DNA of 64,000 nucleotides from Rhodobacter sp. GTDB taxonomy: Bacteria; Pseudomonadota; Alphaproteobacteria; Rhodobacterales; Rhodobacteraceae. Shown here one piece after another: positions 35,161 through 43,789 of this stretch. The notes under the pieces are model-generated. The model was not told where the DNA came from. It was given only the letters and a program-made list of their open reading frames with translations, and made no database searches. The translations under genes were made by a program, and so were the position numbers. Every line of letters begins with the position of its first letter. Position 1 is the stretch's first letter. The stretch is from contig JAIXUH010000026.1 of the NCBI GenBank assembly GCA_027484145.1, positions 664,533 to 728,532 of the forward strand, given 5' to 3'.

Positions 35161-36423
35161 TCACAGCGCGCGCCAGCCGATGTCGCGGCGGCAAAATCCT
35201 TCGGGCCAGTCAATGGCATCGACCATCTCATAGGCCCGTGCCCGCGCGTCCGCCAAGGATTCCCCGCGCGCCGTCACGTTCAGCACACGCCCCCCGTTGG
35301 CCAGCACAGCGCTTGCCGCCGCCTTGGTGCCCGCATGAAACACCATTTGCGAAGATGTCTCAGGAATGGCGTCCAATCCTTTGATCTGGCTGCCTTTTGC
35401 GTAAGCGCCGGGATAGCCCTTTGCGGCCATCACCACGGTCAGCGCATGGTCGTCGGCCCAGTTGACCTTTGCCTCGTGCAGGCGGCCTTCGGCACAGGCC
35501 AGCAGCAGATCAAGCGCCTGCGCGCCAAGACGCATCATCAGCACCTGACATTCCGGGTCGCCAAAGCGGGCGTTGTATTCCACCAGCCGCCCCTGACCAT
35601 CGCGGATCATCAGGCCCGCATAAAGCACCCCTTGATAGGGCGTGCCGCGCCGCGCCATCTCGGCAATTGTCGGGCGCACAATCTCGGCCATCGCGCGTTC
35701 GGCAATGGCGTCGCTCAGCACCGGGGCCGGGGAATAGGCCCCCATGCCGCCGGTGTTCGGCCCGGTGTCGCCATCGCCCACCCGCTTGTGATCTTGCGCG
35801 GTGCCGATGGGCAGGGCGGTTGTACCATCGGTCAGGATGAAGAAACTCGCCTCTTCGCCTGTCATGAATTCTTCGATCACCACCTCGGCCCCTGCCGCGC
35901 CGAACTCACCGCCGAACATGTCGTCGACAGCGGCAAGTGCTTCGGCCTCGGTCATCGCCACGATCACGCCTTTGCCGGCCGCCAGACCATCAGCCTTAAC
36001 CACAATGGGCGCGCCCATTCGGCGGATATGGTCGCGGGCGGGGCCAGCTTCGGTAAAGCGTGCATAGGCGGCGGTTGGTGCACCGCAGGCATCACACAGC
36101 GCCTTGGTAAACGCTTTCGACGCCTCCAACTGCGCCGCCGCCGCACTGGGGCCAAAGGTCAGCAAACCCGCCGCGCGGGTGGCATCGGCCACACCTGCGG
36201 CCAACGGGGCCTCGGGGCCGATGATAACGAAATCAATGGCGTTTTCTTCACAAAACGTCACCACAGTCTGCCCGGAAAGAATGTCGATGTCGGCACATTC
36301 GGCCAGCATGGCGATGCCCGCATTTCCGGGGGCCACGATCAGACGGTCTGTTTTGGGGTTCTGCTTGACGGCCCAGGCCAGGGCATGTTCGCGTCCGCCC
36401 GATCCGAGAATAAGGATATTCAT
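35161..36423 (-). CDS. purD: Phosphoribosylamine-glycine ligase
   Basis: 420 residues. It starts MNILILGSGGREHALAW, the GARS N-terminal motif, and has the ATP-grasp core VVKADGLAAGKGV and the metal-site region FGDPECQVLM. Joins glycine to phosphoribosylamine in purine synthesis. ATG at 36423 is the family start; upstream in-frame codons are not needed. A convergent or divergent relation: the small membrane gene at 36496 is divergent, 72 bases away. Confidence 0.97.
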   Translation of the reverse strand: MNILILGSGGREHALAWAVKQNPKTDRLIVAPGNAGIAMLAECADIDILSGQTVVTFCEENAIDFVIIGPEAPLAAGVADATRAAGLLTFGPSAAAAQLEASKAFTKALCDACGAPTAAYARFTEAGPARDHIRRMGAPIVVKADGLAAGKGVIVAMTEAEALAAVDDMFGGEFGAAGAEVVIEEFMTGEEASFFILTDGTTALPIGTAQDHKRVGDGDTGPNTGGMGAYSPAPVLSDAIAERAMAEIVRPTIAEMARRGTPYQGVLYAGLMIRDGQGRLVEYNARFGDPECQVLMMRLGAQALDLLLACAEGRLHEAKVNWADDHALTVVMAAKGYPGAYAKGSQIKGLDAIPETSSQMVFHAGTKAAASAVLANGGRVLNVTARGESLADARARAYEMVDAIDWPEGFCRRDIGWRAL

Positions 36424-36495
36424 ATCAGTCCCCGCTTGGCTTTGCACTTTGTGCCTCATAAGCTGCCTACATCGTCGGGGCAACCGGAGGCAGCA

Positions 36496-36828
36496 ATGCC
36501 GGTCAGATCAACGGATGCGCGGATAAGTTTTGGCGCGCTTGCCGTTGTGATCTTGGGCATTTTTGGCGGTTTGCCCATCCTGTTCTGGCTCGGCCTTGGC
36601 GTCCTTGCGGTTCAAGTTGCACGATATGTGATACGCATGATTGCCCAAAATCCGCGTCGAGCCGCCTCTGATGGCGATGGCGCGTCTTTCGGACCCTACT
36701 TTGGCTTGGATGACAGCGATCGGCGCGACCGGCCCGCGCCCGACCGCGACGCGCGCAGCGATGATACGCCGGGCACCACTAGTGACGGAGGCGGTGACGG
36801 TGGTGGTGACGGCGGAGGCGGCGACTGA
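36496..36828 (+). CDS. Small membrane protein with Asp/Gly-rich tail
   Basis: 110 residues. One long hydrophobic segment (about residues 12-48) is followed by a charged linker and a low-complexity tail of D, R and a final G-G-G-D-G repeat. I do not recognise a family. GGAGG lies 6 bases before the ATG, which supports it as a real gene. xseA follows 45 bases downstream on the same strand. Confidence 0.65.
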   Translation: MPVRSTDARISFGALAVVILGIFGGLPILFWLGLGVLAVQVARYVIRMIAQNPRRAASDGDGASFGPYFGLDDSDRRDRPAPDRDARSDDTPGTTSDGGGDGGGDGGGGD

Positions 36829-36873
36829 CCGCGCGGCAGTTGCACCCGTCCCGGCCGTCGGGCACAAAGGGGC

Positions 36874-38436
36874 ATGGACCTGTTCGAAGACACCCCCGCG
36901 CCCGTTGGCAACCAGCCTGAATACACCGTCTCGGAGCTGTCCGGCGCGGTAAAACGGGTGATCGAGGGCGAATTTGGCCTTGTCCGCGTGCGCGGCGAGG
37001 TGGGGCGTGTATCCAAACCTGCCTCGGGGCACCTGTATTTCGACCTTAAGGATGATCGCAGCGTCATCGCCGCGATCTCGTGGAAAGGGCAGGTCGCCAA
37101 GATGCAGGTCCGCCCGGAAGAGGGGATGGAGGTCATCGCCACCGGCCGGATGACCACCTTTCCGGGCCAGTCCAAGTACCAACTGATCGTCGAGGATGTG
37201 GCCCCCGCCGGCGCAGGCGCGCTGATGGCGATGCTGGAAAAGCGCCGCGCCGCCCTGCAGGCCGAAGGGTTGTTTGATCCGGATCGTAAAAAGGCCATCC
37301 CCTTTCTGCCGGGGGTGATTGGTGTCGTCACTTCGCCCAGTGGCGCTGTGATCCGCGACATCCTGCACCGTTTGCGCGACCGCTTTCCCCGCCATGTGCT
37401 GATCTGGCCCGTGGCGGTGCAGGGGCAGGCCTGCGCGCCCGAGGTTGCTGCGGCGATTCGCGGCTTCAACGCGATTGCACCGGGTGGCCCGATTCCGCGC
37501 CCCGATCTGATCATCGTGGCGCGCGGGGGCGGCAGTCTTGAGGATTTGTGGGGCTTTAACGAAGAAATCGTGGTCCGTGCCGCTGCGGCCAGCCAGATTC
37601 CGCTGATTTCCGCCGTTGGGCACGAAACCGATACTACCCTGATCGACTTTGCCGCCGACCGCCGCGCCCCCACCCCGACCGCGGCGGCAGAAATGGCCGT
37701 GCCGGTGCGGCTGGACCTGTTGGCCACGCTGGATGGATTGGCGGCGCGCCTGTCGCGCGGTGTGGTGCAAGGGTTGGGCCTGCGCGGCCAAAGGGTGCGC
37801 GATCTGGGCCGCGCTTTGCCGCGCCCGGAAACACTGGTCGCTGGGTCGGCGCAGCGCCTTGATACGGCGGCGGCCCGTCTGGCATCGGGCCTGTCGGTCG
37901 CCGTGGCGCAAAAACGCGGTCGCTTTGAACGCCGGGCCGGTCAGCTGCGCCCCGAGGCGCTGTTGTCGCTGGTCCAGCGGCGGGCGGACTGGGTCGAAGG
38001 GCGTGGGCAGCTTTTGCTGTCGCTGCTGACCCGCCGGGTCGAGCGGAAGTCCGACCAGTCGCGCGCGCTGTCATCGCGGCTTGCGCCCGCCCTGTCGCGC
38101 GTGATTGCCGATGCGGCGCGCCAGTCGGTGCAGGGCCGCGATGCGCTGTCACAGTTGGCCGCACGGCTGGAGGCGGCCCCGGCACAACGCTTGGGCGATC
38201 TTGCCCGCCGGCTTGAGGCGCTTGACCGCACCCGCCAGACGCTGGGTTACGCCGAAACGCTCAAACGCGGCTATGCGGTGGTGCGGGGCGATGGCGGGGT
38301 TGTCACCTCACGCGCCGAGGCCGAGCGGGCATCGGCGCTTGAGGTTGAATTCCATGATGGACGGATGGCCCTGACCGGCCGGACCGGCACCCGCAAGACC
38401 AGTTCGAAACCGCCCGAACAAGGCAGCCTGTTCTGA
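36874..38436 (+). CDS. xseA: Exodeoxyribonuclease VII large subunit
   Basis: 520 residues. The N-terminal OB fold carries VRVRGEVGRVSKPASGHLYFDLKD-like sequence (split here as VRVRGEVGRV and SGHLYFDLKD). The catalytic region contains GVVTSPSGAVIRD, I-I-V-A-R-G-G-G-S-L-E-D-L and SAVGHETD. A long coiled coil follows. It degrades single-stranded DNA from both ends together with XseB, whose gene is not in the window. Confidence 0.96.
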   Translation: MDLFEDTPAPVGNQPEYTVSELSGAVKRVIEGEFGLVRVRGEVGRVSKPASGHLYFDLKDDRSVIAAISWKGQVAKMQVRPEEGMEVIATGRMTTFPGQSKYQLIVEDVAPAGAGALMAMLEKRRAALQAEGLFDPDRKKAIPFLPGVIGVVTSPSGAVIRDILHRLRDRFPRHVLIWPVAVQGQACAPEVAAAIRGFNAIAPGGPIPRPDLIIVARGGGSLEDLWGFNEEIVVRAAAASQIPLISAVGHETDTTLIDFAADRRAPTPTAAAEMAVPVRLDLLATLDGLAARLSRGVVQGLGLRGQRVRDLGRALPRPETLVAGSAQRLDTAAARLASGLSVAVAQKRGRFERRAGQLRPEALLSLVQRRADWVEGRGQLLLSLLTRRVERKSDQSRALSSRLAPALSRVIADAARQSVQGRDALSQLAARLEAAPAQRLGDLARRLEALDRTRQTLGYAETLKRGYAVVRGDGGVVTSRAEAERASALEVEFHDGRMALTGRTGTRKTSSKPPEQGSLF

Positions 38437-38515
38437 CCGCACATGTTCGAATCTGGCAATTTCGGGTGGCTATTTCAGCGCAATCGCCTGCCTGAATGCG
38501 TGAAAGGGTAAAGGG

Positions 38516-38923
38516 TCAGACCCCGACGTCAGGCCCTGCACAGATCAGCGGGTCGGGGGATTGCGCCACTTCGGACAGTTCCGATGCCGGGCCATCACCT
38601 TCAAACCGCGCCTGCAAACCGCCGGTATCACGCCAGAAGGTCCAACATTGCGGCGTGGCGTCATCCTCATAAACAAAGCAGATCTGGCCTGCGTCCTCAT
38701 ACCAGCGGCCCTCGCGGCATTCATCGCCCTTGAACGCCCACAAGACGCGGTTGCCGGGCAGGTATTGCTCGGCCCCGTAAATCTGCCCGCCTTGGGAAAA
38801 GGTCAGCGTCTTTCCGGTGGCATAGGCATCAAATTCCGCACCCGACATCGGGTTTTCGGCGGCATAGGCGATGGCCGGGCCAAGGGCCGCCGTCAGGCAC
38901 ACAAACAGGCTCGCGATCTGCAT
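38516..38923 (-). CDS. Exported protein of unknown function
   Basis: 135 residues. A signal peptide ends at A-Y-A/A (about residue 20). The mature domain has paired cysteines (C-R-E-G, Q-I-C-F, Q-C-W) and W-Y-E-D-x-G-x-I-C-F-x-Y, a pattern I have seen in small periplasmic proteins of Rhodobacterales but cannot name. ATG at 38923; the 38980 frame start would ruin the signal peptide. Confidence 0.65.
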   Translation of the reverse strand: MQIASLFVCLTAALGPAIAYAAENPMSGAEFDAYATGKTLTFSQGGQIYGAEQYLPGNRVLWAFKGDECREGRWYEDAGQICFVYEDDATPQCWTFWRDTGGLQARFEGDGPASELSEVAQSPDPLICAGPDVGV

Positions 38924-38987
38924 CAAAACCTCCAACGAATGCGATGATGCTGCCACGGGCCTGCCCGCAGCGCCAGTCAAGGTTGCG

Positions 38988-40034
38988 TCACTTGACAGCC
39001 GCCAATGCCTGCCAGCGGGCCAGAGGTTTGCGCATCATGCGCCGCCACAGGCGCGGTGCCATCGCCATGGCACAGGCCACCGGCAGCGGCCATGGCAGCA
39101 TTGGCGCATCATCCCCCAGCCGAAGCGCGGGATAGGGCCGCGACGGATGGGCGTGGTGGTCGGAATGGCGCGGCGCGTTGAACATCAGGGCCGATGAAAA
39201 CCAGTGCGGCGTGTTCCATGAATGGCGATCCGTCACCGGCTCATAGCGCCCGTCGGGCAAGGCCGCCCGGCGCAAACCATAATGCTGCACGTAATCGGCC
39301 AGCAAAAGCTGCATCTGTGCATGCGCTGACAACCCGATCCACAACAGCACGCCCGGCACACCCGAAAGTGCAAAGGCCACGATCAGCGCAAGGCCAGAGC
39401 AGGCAACGTAGATCACATAGGGATGAACGCCCCCACGCCCGGACTTTGCCCTGAGCGCGCTTTCCGCCGCCCAGCCAGCCCGAAACCCGCCCGCCCATGC
39501 GCGCGGCGCAAAGCGCCAGAAGCTTTCTCCTTCGGGCGCAGAACTGGGGTCATCGGGCGTGGCGACATGGCGGTGATGCACCAGACGGTGGGCCGAGGCG
39601 TGATGGCCGAACAGCATTGCGGCATAGACCGCAACGCCCAGCCGATACAGACCCCGGTTGCCGCGATGGATCAACTCATGCGCCGTCGGGTGGGCCACAT
39701 GCCCCAGCCAGTAGCCGACCGCCAGAAACAGCAGCACCTTTTCGCCGGTTTCAAGTTGCGCGCGGGTCAGCGCCAGCGTGGCCATGACCATCAGCCCCAG
39801 CGCCGACACACCGGCCACCACCAACAACGCGTCCGCTGCCGGAAACTCGGCACCTTCGGGGGCATTGCCCGCCACATAAGGAATCAGCTGGTCCAGCACG
39901 ATGACCAGAACCGCCATGTAAAGAAACGCGGCCCAGACCCAGACACCGCCCGCCCAGACCGCGGCCAGCATCAAGGCCACGGGCATCAAGGCGGCAGCAG
40001 CGAAGAGCGGCATGGGAAGGGCTGATCTGGGCAT
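38988..40034 (-). CDS. AlkB-like membrane alkane monooxygenase / fatty acid desaturase family
   Basis: About 348 residues. Membrane helices are at the N-terminus, and the histidine boxes for the di-iron site are present: H-E-L-I-H-R, H-R-L-V-H-H-R-H, and H-S-D-H-H-A-H-P, with N-x-x-R before the last. These are typical of alkane 1-monooxygenase. It may hydroxylate alkanes or another hydrophobic chain. No rubredoxin gene is next to it. The start is uncertain: ATG codons at 40070, 40034 and 40013 have no strong RBS; 40034 gives the best membrane N-terminus. Confidence 0.78.
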   Translation of the reverse strand: MPRSALPMPLFAAAALMPVALMLAAVWAGGVWVWAAFLYMAVLVIVLDQLIPYVAGNAPEGAEFPAADALLVVAGVSALGLMVMATLALTRAQLETGEKVLLFLAVGYWLGHVAHPTAHELIHRGNRGLYRLGVAVYAAMLFGHHASAHRLVHHRHVATPDDPSSAPEGESFWRFAPRAWAGGFRAGWAAESALRAKSGRGGVHPYVIYVACSGLALIVAFALSGVPGVLLWIGLSAHAQMQLLLADYVQHYGLRRAALPDGRYEPVTDRHSWNTPHWFSSALMFNAPRHSDHHAHPSRPYPALRLGDDAPMLPWPLPVACAMAMAPRLWRRMMRKPLARWQALAAVK

Positions 40035-40282
40035 GGGCAAAGGTCTAGCATGAAATGGCGGCGTTTCCATGGCAGCCCCGGCACATATGGCCAAGAAAGA
40101 TGCTGTGCCTTGCTGAGCTGGCCGTGCTGCGGCGGTTGTCTGCCGTTTCGGACCTGCCACCGGCGCGATTCCCTCTGACGAAAGGCGCGATTGGCAGCCT
40201 TTGCCCGCCGGACGGGCAACTGCGGCTTTTCATGGGGCCGCAAAACCACTAGGTGAACAGAAGCTCATGCCAAAGGTCAAAG
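40035..40282. other. Divergent region between the alkB-like gene and ftsY
   Basis: Apart from a possible longer N-terminus of the AlkB-like protein (to 40070), no gene is supported. An open frame on the plus strand (40055-40252) has no RBS or known family. Confidence 0.4.
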
Positions 40283-41362
40283 ATGTCGTTCTTCAAGAAA
40301 CTCAAAGACCGGATGTTCCGGTCGTCTGACAAGATCGGCGAAGGGCTGGACGCGCTGGTCGGAGATGGGGCAGCGCCCGCGCCCGATGATGCGGCAGCCC
40401 CCGTTGCGCCTGCGCCCACGCCCTCTGTATCAGAGCCTGCCTCGCCCGCCGAAGCGGCCAAACCCGGCCTGCTGGGCCGCCTGTTCAGCAAACCTGCCGC
40501 TGCCACGCCCGTTGCCGCCGAAGAGCCGCGCCGCGTGCTGGATGACGCAATGCTGGAAAGTCTGGAGGAGGTGCTGATTCAGGCCGATATGGGCGTGGAT
40601 ACCGCCCTGCGCGTGACAGCAAACATTGCCGAAGGTCGCTTTGGCAAACGCATTTCGTCGCATGACCTCCGGCTTGCCCTTGCGGCCGAAGTGGCGCGGA
40701 TCATGACACCCGTCGCCCGTCCGTTGCCGCTTTATCCGCAAAAGCCGCAGGTCGTGCTGGTGGTGGGGGTCAACGGGTCGGGGAAGACGACCACGATCGG
40801 CAAGCTGGCCAGCCAGTTCAAGGCGGCGGGAAAATCGGTTGTGATCGCGGCCGGCGATACCTTCCGCGCGGCTGCGGTCGAGCAGTTGCAGATCTGGGGC
40901 ACGCGCGCCGGGGTGCCGGTTCTGACCGCGCCCGAAGGGTCGGACCCGGCCTCCTTGGCCTTTGATGCGCTGACCAAAGCGCAGGCCGATGGGGCTGACC
41001 TATTGATGATCGACACGGCAGGGCGGCTGCAGAACCGGGCCGACCTGATGGAAGAACTGGCCAAGATCGTGCGGGTTCTGCGCAAGAAAGACCCGACGGC
41101 GCCGCACAACACCATCCTTGTGCTGGATGCGACCACGGGCCAGAACGCGGTGACGCAGGTCGAGATTTTCCGCAAGATCGCGGATGTGTCCGGTCTTGTG
41201 ATGACCAAGCTCGATGGCACCGCAAAGGGGGGTGTCCTTGTCAGTCTGGCCGACAAGTTCGGCCTGCCCATCCATGCCATCGGGATCGGCGAGCAGATCG
41301 ATGATCTGGCCCCCTTTGACCCCGACGAATTCGCCCGCGCCCTTGTGGGTCTGGACCGCTAA
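40283..41362 (+). CDS. ftsY: Signal recognition particle receptor FtsY
   Basis: 359 residues. A short acidic/Pro-Ala-rich A domain (about 30-75) precedes the N and G domains. GTPase motifs are G1 GVNGSGKTTT, G3 DTAGR and G4 TKLDGTAKGG. It docks ribosome-SRP complexes at the membrane. ATG at 40283 gives MSFFKKLKDR, as in relatives, with AAAGG upstream. Confidence 0.97.
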   Translation: MSFFKKLKDRMFRSSDKIGEGLDALVGDGAAPAPDDAAAPVAPAPTPSVSEPASPAEAAKPGLLGRLFSKPAAATPVAAEEPRRVLDDAMLESLEEVLIQADMGVDTALRVTANIAEGRFGKRISSHDLRLALAAEVARIMTPVARPLPLYPQKPQVVLVVGVNGSGKTTTIGKLASQFKAAGKSVVIAAGDTFRAAAVEQLQIWGTRAGVPVLTAPEGSDPASLAFDALTKAQADGADLLMIDTAGRLQNRADLMEELAKIVRVLRKKDPTAPHNTILVLDATTGQNAVTQVEIFRKIADVSGLVMTKLDGTAKGGVLVSLADKFGLPIHAIGIGEQIDDLAPFDPDEFARALVGLDR

Positions 41363-41408
41363 GGTGCAACGGGGCAGGGCGCCTGACAGCACTGGCCAAG
41401 GCTAGTCC

Positions 41409-42308
41409 ATGTCGGACTGGCTGATTGCGTTGGAAGGCACGGCTGCCGGGCATGATCTGGCGCTTGGGCTGGCCCTGATGGCGGCCTTTCTGCATGCGCT
41501 CTTTGGCGCGCTGCAAAAGGGGCGGCATGATCCGTGGCTGTCGCGCGCGGCCATTGATGCCAGTTACGGCATGATCGCCGCGCCCTTTGCCCTGTTCGTC
41601 GTGCCATGGCCAGAGCCGCATTTGTGGCTGGTCTTTGCCGGGGCCTTTGTCATTCATTCGGCCTACAAGGTGTTGCAGGCCATGACCTATACCCGCGGCG
41701 CCTATACGGTGGTTTATCCGGTGGTGCGCGGCACAGGGCCGCTGTTCACGGTTCTGGCGGCGGGCGCGGTATTTGGCGAAACCTATGCCCCCGGGCAGTG
41801 GCTGGGGGTCGGCGTGCTTGTCGCCGCGATTTTTGGCCTTGCGGCGGTCAACCTGCGCACGGTGACCATCGGGCGCGACACGATGGTGCCCGCCCTTGGC
41901 CTTGCGGTGGCGACGGGGGCAATCGTGGCGGCCTATACCACTTATGACGCATGGGGCATTCGCGCGACGGCAGACCCGTTCACCTTTCTGGCGTGGTTTT
42001 TTCTGATCGATGCGGTGTTCATCCCTGCGGTCACATGGCGGCGCTGGTCGGTTTTGCCAAGGGCAGAGGTTGCCCCTTTGTTGCGACGCGGTGTATTGGG
42101 GGCCGTCGTCGCCTTTTTCTCGTTCGGGGCGATCATGCTGGCCACGCGACTGGACAGCGTGGGCGAGGCGGCGGTGTTGCGGGAAACCTCGACCGTGTTT
42201 GCCGCGTTGATCGGGTGGCTGTTGCTGGGCGAACGGGTCGGCCGGACGCAGGCCCTTTTGATGGCGCTGATCGCGGGCGGCGCGGTGATGATGGAATTTG
42301 CAGGGTAA
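41409..42308 (+). CDS. EamA/DMT family transporter
   Basis: 299 residues with ten membrane helices in two EamA halves, the second ending E-T-S-x-x-F-A-A-L-I-G-W-L-L-L-G-E. Probably a metabolite exporter; substrate unknown. ispZ starts four bases after its stop, so the two are co-transcribed, and ftsY is 46 bases upstream. Confidence 0.88.
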   Translation: MSDWLIALEGTAAGHDLALGLALMAAFLHALFGALQKGRHDPWLSRAAIDASYGMIAAPFALFVVPWPEPHLWLVFAGAFVIHSAYKVLQAMTYTRGAYTVVYPVVRGTGPLFTVLAAGAVFGETYAPGQWLGVGVLVAAIFGLAAVNLRTVTIGRDTMVPALGLAVATGAIVAAYTTYDAWGIRATADPFTFLAWFFLIDAVFIPAVTWRRWSVLPRAEVAPLLRRGVLGAVVAFFSFGAIMLATRLDSVGEAAVLRETSTVFAALIGWLLLGERVGRTQALLMALIAGGAVMMEFAG

Positions 42309-42312
42309 GATC

Positions 42313-42927
42313 ATGGCGGAACGCAAGATCAACGGCGTATTGAAACAGGTGCTGGAACTGGGGCCGACGATCGCCTTCTTTCTGCTGTATCTGCGCATCC
42401 GCGATGACACCTTTACCCTTGGGGGGGCCGAGTATTCCGGCTTTATCGTGGCGGCGCTGGTGTTCATTCCCATCCTGCTGGCGGCGATGGCCATCCTGTG
42501 GGCGCTGACCGGAAAGTTAAGCCGGATGCAGGTCTTTACCGCCTTCATGGTGATCTTCTTCGGCGGCCTGACCGCATGGTTCAACGATGAGCGCTTCTTC
42601 AAGATGAAGACGACCATCGTCTATGGTTGCCTTGCCGTCGTCCTTGGCATCGGCATCCTGCGCGGGAAAAGCTGGCTGGAATGGGTCATGGGAGATCTGT
42701 TGCCGATGCGCGCCGAAGGCTGGATGATCCTGACCCGCCGTCTGGCGGTCATGTTTCTGGCCCTTGCCGCCGCGAATGAGTTCATCTGGCGCACCATGTC
42801 GACCGACACTTGGGTAAAGCTGGAAACCTTTGCGCTGCCCGCCGTGCTGGTGGCGTTCCTGTGGTGGCAGATCTTTGCGCTGCAGCGTTTCCTGATCGAA
42901 GACGGAAATCCGCCAAAACAGCCCTGA
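42313..42927 (+). CDS. ispZ: Inner membrane septation protein IspZ/YciB family
   Basis: 204 residues, five membrane helices. The family signature includes LELGPTIAFF near the N-terminus, AxWxNDERFFKMK-like sequence and R-R-L-A-V-M-F-x-x-L-A-x-x-N-E-x-x-W-R. YciB proteins affect septation and envelope synthesis; mechanism is not known. ATG at 42313 lies 4 bases past the previous stop. Confidence 0.92.
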   Translation: MAERKINGVLKQVLELGPTIAFFLLYLRIRDDTFTLGGAEYSGFIVAALVFIPILLAAMAILWALTGKLSRMQVFTAFMVIFFGGLTAWFNDERFFKMKTTIVYGCLAVVLGIGILRGKSWLEWVMGDLLPMRAEGWMILTRRLAVMFLALAAANEFIWRTMSTDTWVKLETFALPAVLVAFLWWQIFALQRFLIEDGNPPKQP

Positions 42928-42990
42928 TGTTGCCGTTTTCGTGCCGGAATCAGCCCGTATGACAGACCTGACGCAACCACAGGCTGCTCT

Positions 42991-43587
42991 ATGGATCGTT
43001 TTGCAACTGCCTTTCGTGTGCTTCCCCGCCTTGATGCCGGGTTGCTGATGCCGGGTATCATGGCGCTTGGCGTCTATCCGCTGCTGTTGGCGCTGACGAA
43101 TGATCCATCCGCCTCGTTTGTGACCGCCTTTTTCATGGGGCTTTGGGTCATGCTGGCGCGGCACGCCGAATGGGCGGCGCGGTATTGGTGCAAGCGGTTT
43201 TCCGTGCGGGTGGCCAGCCTTCTGGCCGTGGCGGCCGCCATGGGGCCAGCATCCGTGCTGATGATGGCCGGACAGCCCGAATGGTGCCTGCGCCTGTTCA
43301 GCGGCTTTGCGGTCGTGGTCTGCATGATCCTGATCAATGACCTGCGCGACGGCGATCATGCCTATGTCCGCTTTCGCCTGCCCGGCTCGAACACACCGGG
43401 GGCCGAGGCCCAGTTGGCACAAGCACTTTTGACATGGAACCTGTGCTTTATCCTGCTGAATGAGGCGTTGATCGCCGCCCTCGATGTTTCCGGCTGGATG
43501 ATCTGGTATGCCGTCCTGCCGCTTGTGGTGCACGCGGTCGAGGCGGCGATTGTTCTCTATGTGATGGGACGGCGTCTGGTCGCCTGA
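42991..43587 (+). CDS. Multi-pass membrane protein of unknown function
   Basis: 198 residues with about five to six hydrophobic helices and few charged loops (one reads IND-L-R-D-G-D-H-A-Y-V-R-F). No family recognised. It lies between ispZ and the metZ riboswitch, on the same strand, with 63 bases upstream of its ATG. Confidence 0.65.
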   Translation: MDRFATAFRVLPRLDAGLLMPGIMALGVYPLLLALTNDPSASFVTAFFMGLWVMLARHAEWAARYWCKRFSVRVASLLAVAAAMGPASVLMMAGQPEWCLRLFSGFAVVVCMILINDLRDGDHAYVRFRLPGSNTPGAEAQLAQALLTWNLCFILLNEALIAALDVSGWMIWYAVLPLVVHAVEAAIVLYVMGRRLVA

Positions 43588-43667
43588 CAGCGGTGCACCT
43601 GACCCGATGTCTGCGCGTGGCTTTGCCAAGCGGGCATGTTGACCCCGCCGCCCCAAAGGCGTATCTG

Positions 43668-43725
43668 ACCCTCGTGGCGCTTTGTTACCGGATTGCGGGC
43701 CACGTTAAATAAACCGCTAAAGAGG
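43668..43725 (+). ncRNA. SAM-II riboswitch
   Basis: The P1 helix cgtggc (43673-43678) pairs with gccacg (43699-43704), and the conserved 3' pseudoknot strand follows as TTAAATAAACCGCTAAAGAGG (split: TTAAATAAA and CCGCTAAAGAGG, 43705-43725). This fits the SAM-II (metA) class typical of alphaproteobacterial metZ/metA genes. SAM binding closes the pseudoknot. It precedes metZ by 65 bases. Confidence 0.92.
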
Positions 43726-43738
43726 TTACGGGCATTGG

Positions 43739-43769
43739 CCCCGGCACCTCTGGTTTGCCGGGGTTTTTT
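43739..43769 (+). terminator. Attenuator-like terminator before metZ
   Basis: An 8-bp stem (43739-43746 with 43756-43763) is followed by six T. The loop contains cctct (43747-43751), which is complementary to agagg (43721-43725) in the riboswitch 3' end, so an antiterminator pairing is possible without SAM. The gene starts 21 bases after the T run. Confidence 0.85.
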
Positions 43770-43789
43770 CTTGGCCGGGGGGCCGCAGG

